A DNA stretch of 64,000 nucleotides from positions 186,001 through 250,000 of the forward strand of contig JAIBBX010000004.1 of the NCBI GenBank assembly GCA_019694475.1, in the 5' to 3' direction. Both the position numbers and the translations under genes were made by a program. The notes under the pieces are model-generated. The model ran no database searches. It was given only the letters and a program-made list of their open reading frames with translations, and was not told the origin of the DNA. This document shows, piece by piece, positions 52,689 through 59,974 of this stretch (its first letter is position 1; every line of letters starts with the position of its first letter). Source of the stretch: Parachlamydiales bacterium (lineage in GTDB: Bacteria > Chlamydiota > Chlamydiia > Chlamydiales > SM23-39).

Positions 52689-53738
52689 TCAATAAACATC
52701 GAGCAAATATTGTTTTTCGTGACGCATTGCCTTAAGGAATTTACGAGCCTCTTCATCGCTCATGCGGCCTTCATCGCGGACAATTTGCTGTAGGGCGGCA
52801 TCGACATCTTTGGCCATCTGTTCAGCATCTCCGCAGACATAGATGAGGGCTCCCTCTTTGATCCATTCCCAAAGACTCTTTTTTTCTTCAAGCATCCTAT
52901 GCTGCACATAGATTTTTTCTGCTTGATCGCGGGAAAAGGCGGTGTCGATGCGAAGGCGCCCTTGTTTTTCCAGCTCCATCCAATAATCGCCATAGTAAAA
53001 GTCTGTGGCTCGATTCCTTTCGCCGAAAAAGAGCCAGTTGCGCCCTTCTGCTTGCTGCGCAATTCGCTCTTGCAAAAATGCGCGGAATGGAGCTATGCCA
53101 GTCCCTGGTCCAACCATGATGATCGATTTGTTTGGATCTTCAGGCAGGCTAAAGTGATTCGACGGCTGAACATAAATCGGGATGGGGGTTGATTCAAGCT
53201 CCGCTTGCAAGCAGAGAAAGTGGCTGCCTACGCCAAAATGCGTTTGCCCATTCAGCTCGAAACTGACAAAGGCTACTGTGAGATGGATCTCATGAGGATA
53301 TACTTTGGGCGATGAAGCAATTGAGTAAAAACGGGGCATGAGGGGGAGAAGAATTTTGCAAAGTTCATGCGGGCTCGGCTGATGGTGCTGCACAAGATCG
53401 ATGAGAGGAGAGGATGTTTTTTCAACATTGAAGAGTTTGTGGAACGAAACTTTGCTGATATTGGCCCTATGCAAGAGAAAATCTCGGAAAAGATGCGTTT
53501 TCCCTGTTTTCGGGTCCTCAATTTCTTCTGTTCCTTTGGCTTTCAGCAAATCGATAATCCGGTCGACGACTGCTGGATCGTTGGTTGGGATGACTCCAAT
53601 GCTGTCGCCTGCTTTGAAAGAGAGTTCCGAACCTTCAATGTCAAGCGCGATGTGGTAGGTCTTTTTGCTCGAGCCTAAACCCGTGAGCAGACTTCTTTCT
53701 TTGATCCGGGCGGTGTAGGGGTGGATTCTTGAATACAT
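52689..53738 (-). CDS. cysJ: CysJ-type NADPH flavoprotein reductase (no flavodoxin domain)
   Basis: 349 residues with the FAD-binding and NADPH-binding halves of sulfite reductase flavoprotein: PRFYSIASSP (FAD), GVGSHFLC, MVGPGTGIAPFRAFLQER (NADPH), LFFGERNRATDFYYGDYW, YVCGDAEQMAKDVDAAL and the C-terminal KQYLLDVY. The flavodoxin-like FMN domain of full CysJ is absent, as in chlamydial CysJ (CT435). The electron acceptor is therefore unknown, since no sulfite reductase hemoprotein gene is nearby. Confidence 0.9.
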   Translation of the reverse strand: MYSRIHPYTARIKERSLLTGLGSSKKTYHIALDIEGSELSFKAGDSIGVIPTNDPAVVDRIIDLLKAKGTEEIEDPKTGKTHLFRDFLLHRANISKVSFHKLFNVEKTSSPLIDLVQHHQPSPHELCKILLPLMPRFYSIASSPKVYPHEIHLTVAFVSFELNGQTHFGVGSHFLCLQAELESTPIPIYVQPSNHFSLPEDPNKSIIMVGPGTGIAPFRAFLQERIAQQAEGRNWLFFGERNRATDFYYGDYWMELEKQGRLRIDTAFSRDQAEKIYVQHRMLEEKKSLWEWIKEGALIYVCGDAEQMAKDVDAALQQIVRDEGRMSDEEARKFLKAMRHEKQYLLDVY

Positions 53739-53791
53739 TTCTCTAGACAGTTGATGGAAAAATAGTTACATTGAGGAAAAAGGTCAACCTC

Positions 53792-53935
53792 ATGCGCTTA
53801 CTACTTGTCCTCGTTTTGTGTTTTTTATTCACTGCTTGCAATAGTAGCGGTACTAGTTCCCATCGCCCCAGCTATGTCATTTCAAAGTCAACGACAGCGG
53901 AAACTGAGACGGTTACTGAGCAGCCGGCTGATTGA
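53792..53935 (+). CDS. Small lipoprotein
   Basis: A 47-residue peptide: signal [16 protein letters not shown] with lipobox LFTAC (lipidated Cys16), then a short Ser/Thr-rich tail ([12 protein letters not shown] and following). AAGGT lies 9 bases before the ATG. The last 23 nt overlap the convergent 3' end of gltX. Function unknown. Lipobox and ribosome site both support a real gene. Confidence 0.7.
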   Translation: MRLLLVLVLCFLFTACNSSGTSSHRPSYVISKSTTAETETVTEQPAD

Positions 53936-55430
53936 CCAATTCTTTGCAGTTTTTCTTGCCCCAGCATTTTTTTAAAAGGTCCATTTTCTTATTGGATATG
54001 CCTCCAAGCATATCAATAGCCGTCATCATTCTGACGCGTGTCCGGTCTTTGCCGAGCAGATTGATTGAATCAAAAAGCGAAGGCCCCTGCAGCTTGCCCA
54101 TAATAGTGACAAAAAGAACAGGTATTACAACTTTTTTGTGATGAAGGCCGAAAATTTCTGCGGCTTCATGCGAAGCTTTCTCGAGCCCTTTGCCAGTCCA
54201 GTCTTCTTCTGCATCCATGGCCCAGATCAGCGTTTGAAGCAAACAGGCTACCCCTTCAGGAGGCGTTCCCTTTGGGCAAAGCATCTCTGAAGTATATTTC
54301 AATTCGTTGATGAAGAAAAAGTCGCAGATCTGCATAAAATCGCCAAAGGTCTTGATCCTCGTGTGGACTAAAGGCATCAGCTTTTGCATGAAAGTTTCAT
54401 TGAATTGCCACTCTTTCAATCGGTCCCAAAGACCGCTATCTGGAATTGTTTCGATGATCCTTTTCTGATTGACCCAATTGAGTTTCTGAATGTCGAAAAA
54501 GGCGCCAGATATGCCGATCCGTTTCGGATCAAATTCTCGAATGATCTCATCCAATGAATAAATTTCTTTATCGCCAGGCATGCTGTATCCCATCAGCGTC
54601 AAGAAATTGAGCAGCGCCTCTGGCAGATATCCGCTGTCTCGGAAATAGAAAATCGAAGTCGGATTTTTCCTTTTGGACAATTTTTTTCCATCTTTGCCTA
54701 AAAGAAGAGGCATGTGCATGAAGGTAGGAGCTTTCCAGCCGAATGCTTCGTAAAGGAAAATGTGCTTCGGCGTAGAGCTCATCCACTCATCTCCGCGGAT
54801 CACGTGGGTGATTTCCATAAGATGGTCGTCGACGACGTTTGCGAGGTGATACGTGGGGAATCCATCTGATTTCAAAAGAACTTGATCGTCGATGTCGGCC
54901 CAAGGAGCAGTAATCCGCCCTTTGATTTGGTCTTCAAAAACGCATTCTCCAGTGAGAGGGATTTTGAGGCGGATCACAAACGGCTGTCCCGCTTCTTCGC
55001 GCTGACGCACTTCTTCAGGCGATAAATTGCGGTATCGTCGATCGTAGCCGGCCCGTTTTCCTTGCGCAGCAGCCACTTCGCGCATTTCGGCGAGCTCTTC
55101 AGCTGTTGCAAAGCATTTGTAGGCATGGCCTCTTTCGATCAGTTTATAGGCGTGTTCGCGGTAGATCTCAGTCCGCTCTGATTGCCGATAAGGGGCGTGG
55201 GGTCCTCCCACATCAGGTCCTTCATCCCAATCGATGCCGCACCAACGGAGCGCGTTGAAAATATTTGTTTCATATTCGGGGCGGCTGCGCGATTGATCTG
55301 TATCTTCAATGCGCAAGATGAATTTGCCCTTGAAATGGCGGGCAAAGATTAAGTTGAATAGGGCGATATAGGCGGTTCCTACGTGGGGATCGCCGGTGGG
55401 AGATGGCGCGATGCGAACTCTGACTGTCAT
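53913..55430 (-). CDS. gltX: Glutamyl-tRNA synthetase
   Basis: A 505-residue class I synthetase. HIGH motif [23 protein letters not shown] motif [13 protein letters not shown], and the adenylate region [15 protein letters not shown] are present, with a full anticodon-binding C-terminal part. Chlamydiae charge both tRNA-Glu and tRNA-Gln with this enzyme and correct the latter with GatCAB (family knowledge). AAGGAT lies 4 bases before the ATG. In C. trachomatis gltX (CT445) neighbours euo (CT446); here about 4 kb, with tsp, lies between. Confidence 0.96.
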   Translation of the reverse strand: MTVRVRIAPSPTGDPHVGTAYIALFNLIFARHFKGKFILRIEDTDQSRSRPEYETNIFNALRWCGIDWDEGPDVGGPHAPYRQSERTEIYREHAYKLIERGHAYKCFATAEELAEMREVAAAQGKRAGYDRRYRNLSPEEVRQREEAGQPFVIRLKIPLTGECVFEDQIKGRITAPWADIDDQVLLKSDGFPTYHLANVVDDHLMEITHVIRGDEWMSSTPKHIFLYEAFGWKAPTFMHMPLLLGKDGKKLSKRKNPTSIFYFRDSGYLPEALLNFLTLMGYSMPGDKEIYSLDEIIREFDPKRIGISGAFFDIQKLNWVNQKRIIETIPDSGLWDRLKEWQFNETFMQKLMPLVHTRIKTFGDFMQICDFFFINELKYTSEMLCPKGTPPEGVACLLQTLIWAMDAEEDWTGKGLEKASHEAAEIFGLHHKKVVIPVLFVTIMGKLQGPSLFDSINLLGKDRTRVRMMTAIDMLGGISNKKMDLLKKCWGKKNCKELVNQPAAQ

Positions 55431-55495
55431 AAATCATCCTTAAATTGTCCTCTATTGTGGCAATCCGAGGAGTTTTTTTCACTAGGAGAGTTTTC

Positions 55496-56113
55496 TTAGT
55501 TTGGGGAGGTAGCGTATTCTCTAATCAAACCAATCATTTCAGGGAATGCCCGATCCCCTTCAAACATGGTTTGCGCTCCATCCAAGAATTTAGCCCTTAG
55601 TTCATGCAGAGTGTTTAGGCTTCTTGCGTGGGTGAAAGTTTTTTTGGCTTTGTCTTTTAACCAGATGACTCCATCATAAGTGTCCTTCACGCATGTAAAA
55701 GCAGTTGCGGCTGCGGCACCCCATGCACCAGCGCATGCAGCGCCTAAAGGAACTAACGCGCCTTTTGCAGAATGGATTCCTAATTTGATGTCGGACCTTG
55801 GGTCATTTGATAAATAGCAAGCGAGAGTCGAAACCCCAGTTGCAATAGTTGCTCCTCCGTACGCTCCTATGCGTGTTAGATGGGGCGTGATTGAAGTGCC
55901 AAACGCTGCATCTGCCATAGTCGCGGCTAGATACGTGCCGAGATATCCAATCGTCCCGCAGGCGAGTCCCGATATTGCGCTAAAAGTGAATCCCAAAACA
56001 ACTTCACCAAAATAATTTTTATAGCCTGAAATTTTTGCTTTAACTTCATCTCGGTACAACGGAATAAATGTTCCGGCGTCCGATGCAAATGATCTTATTC
56101 TTTCTAGATTCAT
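55496..56113 (-). CDS. Gly-rich membrane protein, unknown
   Basis: 205 residues without a classical signal peptide. Three hydrophobic, glycine/alanine-rich segments (VVLGFTFSAISGLACGTIGYLGTYLAA, IGAYGGATIATGVSTLACYL, GALVPLGAACAGAWGAAAATAF) sit between charged ends. The layout recalls bilobed inclusion-membrane proteins of chlamydiae, but this is only an analogy. AAGGAA lies 5 bases before the ATG. Divergent from the candidate effector at 56257 (143 bp of AT-rich DNA between). Confidence 0.6.
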   Translation of the reverse strand: MNLERIRSFASDAGTFIPLYRDEVKAKISGYKNYFGEVVLGFTFSAISGLACGTIGYLGTYLAATMADAAFGTSITPHLTRIGAYGGATIATGVSTLACYLSNDPRSDIKLGIHSAKGALVPLGAACAGAWGAAAATAFTCVKDTYDGVIWLKDKAKKTFTHARSLNTLHELRAKFLDGAQTMFEGDRAFPEMIGLIREYATSPN

Positions 56114-56256
56114 ATATTCCTTTTTTGTTTTCGCAATATGGTACGCCCAAATTATTTAATTGTTATAAGAGTTTTGTTAAAGAAACTAAAATTTTCAATG
56201 GTGCGCAAAATAAAAAAAAGATTTATAGTGCCTGGCTCTAAAGTTAAGGGGGCATT

Positions 56257-57231
56257 ATGTTGCGAAGAATCTTGGGAGGAGGAAACAAAGAATCGAAAGT
56301 TGATGTGGAAGAAGGCAAGCAGAGCGCAAAGGCGGGAGGGCGCACCTATTCCATAGCGCCGCCTGAGAAAGAAAAAAGAGGGAGAAGGACCCTTTCGAAC
56401 CTCTTTCGCAGAAGGTCTGCAACGCCCGACTTTCGTACTTTGAACATCCGCGTCGGCGCATCTGAGCCTCCTTCGCCTCAAAGTGCGAGTATGAAGGATG
56501 TGATAACGCAGTTGAAAAAACGAGACGGCGTTTCCACGGCGAATAATTCTCCTCGGACAAGCACAGAAGATGTTTATAAAGGGCATCATCGGCGCGGTTC
56601 ATCCGCTCATCCATTGCCATCGCCGAATTTAAAGCCCGAATTGAATGGGAAGAACTGGGAAGCCGTTCAAGCCAATCCGTTTCTACAAGATCGAGTACAG
56701 TTCGAGGCTTTGATGAAATTGATTGCAGATGAATCGATCGCCTTGAGATTAGATCCCCTTGAGAAAAATGTTTGCACAGCATTTAAGCTAGCAAAAGGGG
56801 ATTTGCAGAATGATCTGGCAGATTCGATCTGGGATGCTTTTGAAAATCACAATCATCACCTAGAGCCTAGCCAAGTGGAAAAATACCTTCAAAAAGCTGC
56901 CAAAAGAGTGGCCCGCTGGAATGAAATCTTTTCAAATGACTGTTTTTATGATGAACCGATTTTCAACGCTCTTATAGCTTTTGGGCAAAAGCGAGCTCAG
57001 AAGAGCGATATATACTCGAAGACTTTTTTCGCATTAGTTCAGCGGGCAAAGTCGTTGGTGGATGGCGGTCATACCGTTGAGAGAGCCGCTCTCAATTGCT
57101 TAACGACTAAAACCATTGTTGTGCAAAGCGGATCGCAAGATATCGACGGCCATCTTGAAGGCATCGTAGCCATTTTAAGAGAATTCGATCGAATTCCAAA
57201 AATTGTTACGGTCGATTCTCAAGATTCATAA
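56257..57231 (+). CDS. Basic Ser-rich protein, candidate effector
   Basis: 324 residues, no signal peptide, family not recognised. The first ~125 residues are disordered, strongly basic and Ser/Pro-rich (RRTLSNLFRRRSATPDF, HHRRGSSAHPLPSPN), with R-x-S-x-x-P-like sites of the kind eukaryotic kinases and 14-3-3 proteins use. From about 135 to 324 it is alpha-helical and globular (LIADESIALRLDPLEKNVCTAF, ALIAFGQKRAQKSDIYSKTFFALV). AAGGGGG lies 6 bases before the ATG. The 3' end overlaps tsp by 26 nt, convergent. Effector role is inference from composition. Confidence 0.6.
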   Translation: MLRRILGGGNKESKVDVEEGKQSAKAGGRTYSIAPPEKEKRGRRTLSNLFRRRSATPDFRTLNIRVGASEPPSPQSASMKDVITQLKKRDGVSTANNSPRTSTEDVYKGHHRRGSSAHPLPSPNLKPELNGKNWEAVQANPFLQDRVQFEALMKLIADESIALRLDPLEKNVCTAFKLAKGDLQNDLADSIWDAFENHNHHLEPSQVEKYLQKAAKRVARWNEIFSNDCFYDEPIFNALIAFGQKRAQKSDIYSKTFFALVQRAKSLVDGGHTVERAALNCLTTKTIVVQSGSQDIDGHLEGIVAILREFDRIPKIVTVDSQDS

Positions 57232-59143
57232 GGAAAATCAGATCTTTCATTACGTTGATTGCTTCCGCGTGCTGTAGATCGGTTTGTCCAAATATGTCGA
57301 TCATCTCCGAGTCGAAATTCTTTTTCTGAATTTCGGTGAGGAAGTTTTGGTAATTTTTGTTCGAATCGATCCGCACTTTCGAATTTTTTCTCAGCACGTC
57401 GGTATATGGAGCATAAGTGGTTAGCTGCGTCTGCAGACTATAACGGTATGTTGGTCCGAGCTGAATTCTGTGGAAAGGAGAAAGATCGGAAAGATCGTCG
57501 TCGAAATGAGGTTCAATTTGATCATTTTCCAAAGGGAATTTTGCAAATTTTTCGCCGATATCCAATTGAGAGAGGATGCCAGGGATTGTGATGTCGGAAA
57601 TAACGCCAGTCAATTGCGGGCTTTTCCCTGAAACGGTGTAATATCTGCCGCGAGTGACTTTATATTCTCCTTGAGGATTGACTTTTGGATTTACGATTGG
57701 ATCGAGAGTGAAGGTTTGGAACGATCCTTTTCCGAAAGTGTGGTCGTCGCCGAGAACAATCGCTCTTCCATAGTCTTGCAAGGTTTGAGCAACAATTTCA
57801 GCGGCCGATGCTGAGGCTCGATTGACGAGGACGAAAAGAGGCCCTTCCCAAACAGGTTTGCCATCCACTTCGCGTAAGTGCTGCACTTTTCCCGTATTGT
57901 CTTTAATGGAGACAACAATTCCTTTGTTGATAAAAAGTCCAGTTACGCTGACTGCTTGCGTGAGGAGTCCTCCGGCATTGCTGCGTAAATCGAGAATCAC
58001 TCCATTGAGCTTATGATCTTTTTTGATTTGCTCGATGGCTTTCCGCATGTCGGATCCTGAAGAACTTTTGGGATCTTGATAAAAGGAAAAGAGTTTTAGC
58101 GTAGCAATCACCCCATCACCATAGGGCTCGACGCTTTGCTCAAGACGTGTTTCTTCAAGCACAACTTCGTTGCGGATGAGCTCGATTTCCAATTTTTCAG
58201 TCTTCTTTTCTTCCCCTTCGCTCGACTCGCGCAAAATGGTTAAGAGAACGGGCGTTCCCTTTTCTCCTCGAATGAGTTCGACCGCTTCGCTGATCTCCAT
58301 ACCAATCACAGGCTCATTGTCGACCGCAATGATCTTATCATTGATTTTTACTTTATTGCTTTGGCTAGCCGGACTATTTTCAATGATCCGCACAACGGAG
58401 AGTCCGTCGAGATCGTCGCGCAGCTGCGCGCCAATTCCAAAGAGCCTCTGCTGGACTTGGATCATAAATTGATTTGCTTCATTCGGAGTGAAATAATTGG
58501 TGTGCGAATCCAGTGAAGCAGTTGCGGCTTTCAAGACTAAACTGAGAGTTGTTTTGCGCCGATCTTCATCGTTTGCCCCGGTCAATTCCTGCTCGCGATT
58601 GGTTCTTCGCTTGATTAACCGCTGCATAAATTTATTTCGGTTCTCGTCCCCAAGTTTTTCAGTAGCATCTATCTGAAGGGCCTTAATTCGAAGATTTCGA
58701 TTGATTAAATCCTCATAGCAAACCGCCCATGCGAGATCTTTGAACTCCTCGCTTTTGACCCCTTTTGGGAGCTCTCTATTTGCGATTTCAGATTCAATCG
58801 AGCTGCGCCTTTCGACGGCTTTTAAAAACGCGGAATGGATTTCCTGGAATAGGGAAAAGTCGCTATTCTTAAATCCCGATAATGCTCTTTGAAGAACGGT
58901 CTCTGAAGGTTTTTCCCATTCGGCAATGTCAGATTCAATGAAATAGGTCTTTGTGGGATCAAGCTCTTCAAGGAAATTTTTTAACGTCCTCTCCATCAGC
59001 TCTGATGTGAGGGTTTTATGAGATGCGTGCGCCTTGAGGATTTCCTCAATTTTTGTTTTTACATCCTTGGAGGTGAGTTGCGGCGGTTTTGCCTCGGCAA
59101 TAGCAAAAAATATGAAGATAAGGAAAAGACATTTGCGTATCAT
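57206..59143 (-). CDS. tsp: Tail-specific protease Tsp (S41 family)
   Basis: A 645-residue periplasmic or secreted serine protease equivalent to C. trachomatis Tsp (CT441). After a signal peptide (MIRKCLFLIFIFFAIAEA) comes a helical N-domain, a PDZ domain (VRIIENSPASQSNKVKINDKIIAVDNEPVIGM), and the S41 core with nucleophile Ser in NRASASAAEIVAQTL and base Lys in TFGKGSFQTF. The C-terminal domain follows from about 530. AAGG lies 5 bases before the ATG. CT441 has been linked to degradation of host signalling proteins. That activity is not predictable here. Confidence 0.93.
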   Translation of the reverse strand: MIRKCLFLIFIFFAIAEAKPPQLTSKDVKTKIEEILKAHASHKTLTSELMERTLKNFLEELDPTKTYFIESDIAEWEKPSETVLQRALSGFKNSDFSLFQEIHSAFLKAVERRSSIESEIANRELPKGVKSEEFKDLAWAVCYEDLINRNLRIKALQIDATEKLGDENRNKFMQRLIKRRTNREQELTGANDEDRRKTTLSLVLKAATASLDSHTNYFTPNEANQFMIQVQQRLFGIGAQLRDDLDGLSVVRIIENSPASQSNKVKINDKIIAVDNEPVIGMEISEAVELIRGEKGTPVLLTILRESSEGEEKKTEKLEIELIRNEVVLEETRLEQSVEPYGDGVIATLKLFSFYQDPKSSSGSDMRKAIEQIKKDHKLNGVILDLRSNAGGLLTQAVSVTGLFINKGIVVSIKDNTGKVQHLREVDGKPVWEGPLFVLVNRASASAAEIVAQTLQDYGRAIVLGDDHTFGKGSFQTFTLDPIVNPKVNPQGEYKVTRGRYYTVSGKSPQLTGVISDITIPGILSQLDIGEKFAKFPLENDQIEPHFDDDLSDLSPFHRIQLGPTYRYSLQTQLTTYAPYTDVLRKNSKVRIDSNKNYQNFLTEIQKKNFDSEMIDIFGQTDLQHAEAINVMKDLIFLMNLENRP

Positions 59144-59472
59144 AAAACCTTCTCAGGGATATCCCTTTAAGTCAAAGATCGAATATAGCGAAAAACACCA
59201 CTTTGACGCTAATCAAAATTTTTGAAAATAACTTACTGGATGTTAAATATTTGGTAAGCCAGTTTTCAAATCCCAAAAATACTCCTTCTCTCTCTAGAAA
59301 ACGATTGATTAATACTCGTTAATATGAAATAATAGTTACTTAAAGAACGAAATTTAAAATTATTGCGCAAATTTTAGGTGGCTTCGTTAAACATTTATTT
59401 TAAAGCCGCCTAATGTTTTGAAGAAAAGCGCGTTAGAAAAAAGATTATTAATTTTTTTAGGAGGAAGGAACC
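59144..59472. other. Non-coding upstream region of euo with hairpin
   Basis: 329 bp, very AT-rich and without a credible gene, separating the divergent tsp and euo genes. It contains one notable structure, taggtggctt/aagccgccta (59375-59384 and 59403-59412, one G-U pair), with an 18-nt loop, 60 nt before the euo start. It is either in the euo 5' leader or an operator. No convincing -35/-10 pair could be fixed. Confidence 0.5.
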
Positions 59473-59904
59473 ATGAATTCGGATACAGCATGGGGCCAGG
59501 GACAAAAAGATTCGGCGAAAGTAGTTTCTATTACAGAAGCTGCTCGAATTAATAATGTAACCCGGCAGGCGATCTATGTTGCAATTAAGCAAAAGAAGCT
59601 AAAAGCAACAAAAGATTCTACCCGTTGGACGATTCATTTAGATGACTTAGAAGAGTACCGAAAGAATAAGTATTCGCGTACGAAATCTATGTTTGACGGT
59701 GAGCTTTTATTTGATAGTCGAAAAGGATATTATTCTGTAAACCAAACAGCGAAGCTGTTGGGTGTTCCAGCTCAGAAGATCTATTACGCTACGCGGGTAG
59801 GTTTGATGAAGGCGCACCGCAAAGGCGCGGCTTGGGTAATTCATACAGACGATATCAAGAATTATCAAGAAAATTACCTCAATCGTAGACCTAAAGTCGG
59901 CTAA
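59473..59904 (+). CDS. euo: Developmental DNA-binding repressor Euo
   Basis: 143 residues. In Chlamydia, Euo represses late genes during replicative growth. This protein consists of two tandem Xis/MerR-like winged-helix units: VSITEAARINNVTRQAIYVAI...TRWTIHLDDLEEYRKN (about 18-70) and YSVNQTAKLLGVPAQKIYYAT...AAWVIHTDDIKNYQEN (about 86-137). Each has a helix-turn-helix followed by a W-x-IH-x-DD wing. It is shorter than Chlamydia Euo (about 180 residues). A very strong AGGAGGAAGG lies 4 bases before the ATG, and a clear terminator follows, so it is monocistronic. Confidence 0.85.
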   Translation: MNSDTAWGQGQKDSAKVVSITEAARINNVTRQAIYVAIKQKKLKATKDSTRWTIHLDDLEEYRKNKYSRTKSMFDGELLFDSRKGYYSVNQTAKLLGVPAQKIYYATRVGLMKAHRKGAAWVIHTDDIKNYQENYLNRRPKVG

Positions 59905-59922
59905 TAATGCTTTTCAATCTTT

Positions 59923-59953
59923 AATCGCCCCGATTACTGTGGGCGATTTTTCT
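59923..59953 (+). terminator. Rho-independent terminator of euo
   Basis: Perfect 8-bp stem aatcgccc/gggcgatt (59923-59930, 59941-59948) with a 10-nt loop, followed by ttttt, 19 nt past the euo stop. Confidence 0.85.
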
Positions 59954-59974
59954 GCCTTAAATTAAAATAATTTC

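Noticed and set aside
56650..57200. Resemblance of the helical C-terminal half to a RasGEF domain
   Set aside because: Only a few hydrophobic positions fit; the characteristic Arg-Leu-Lys-x-Thr-Trp stretch is absent.
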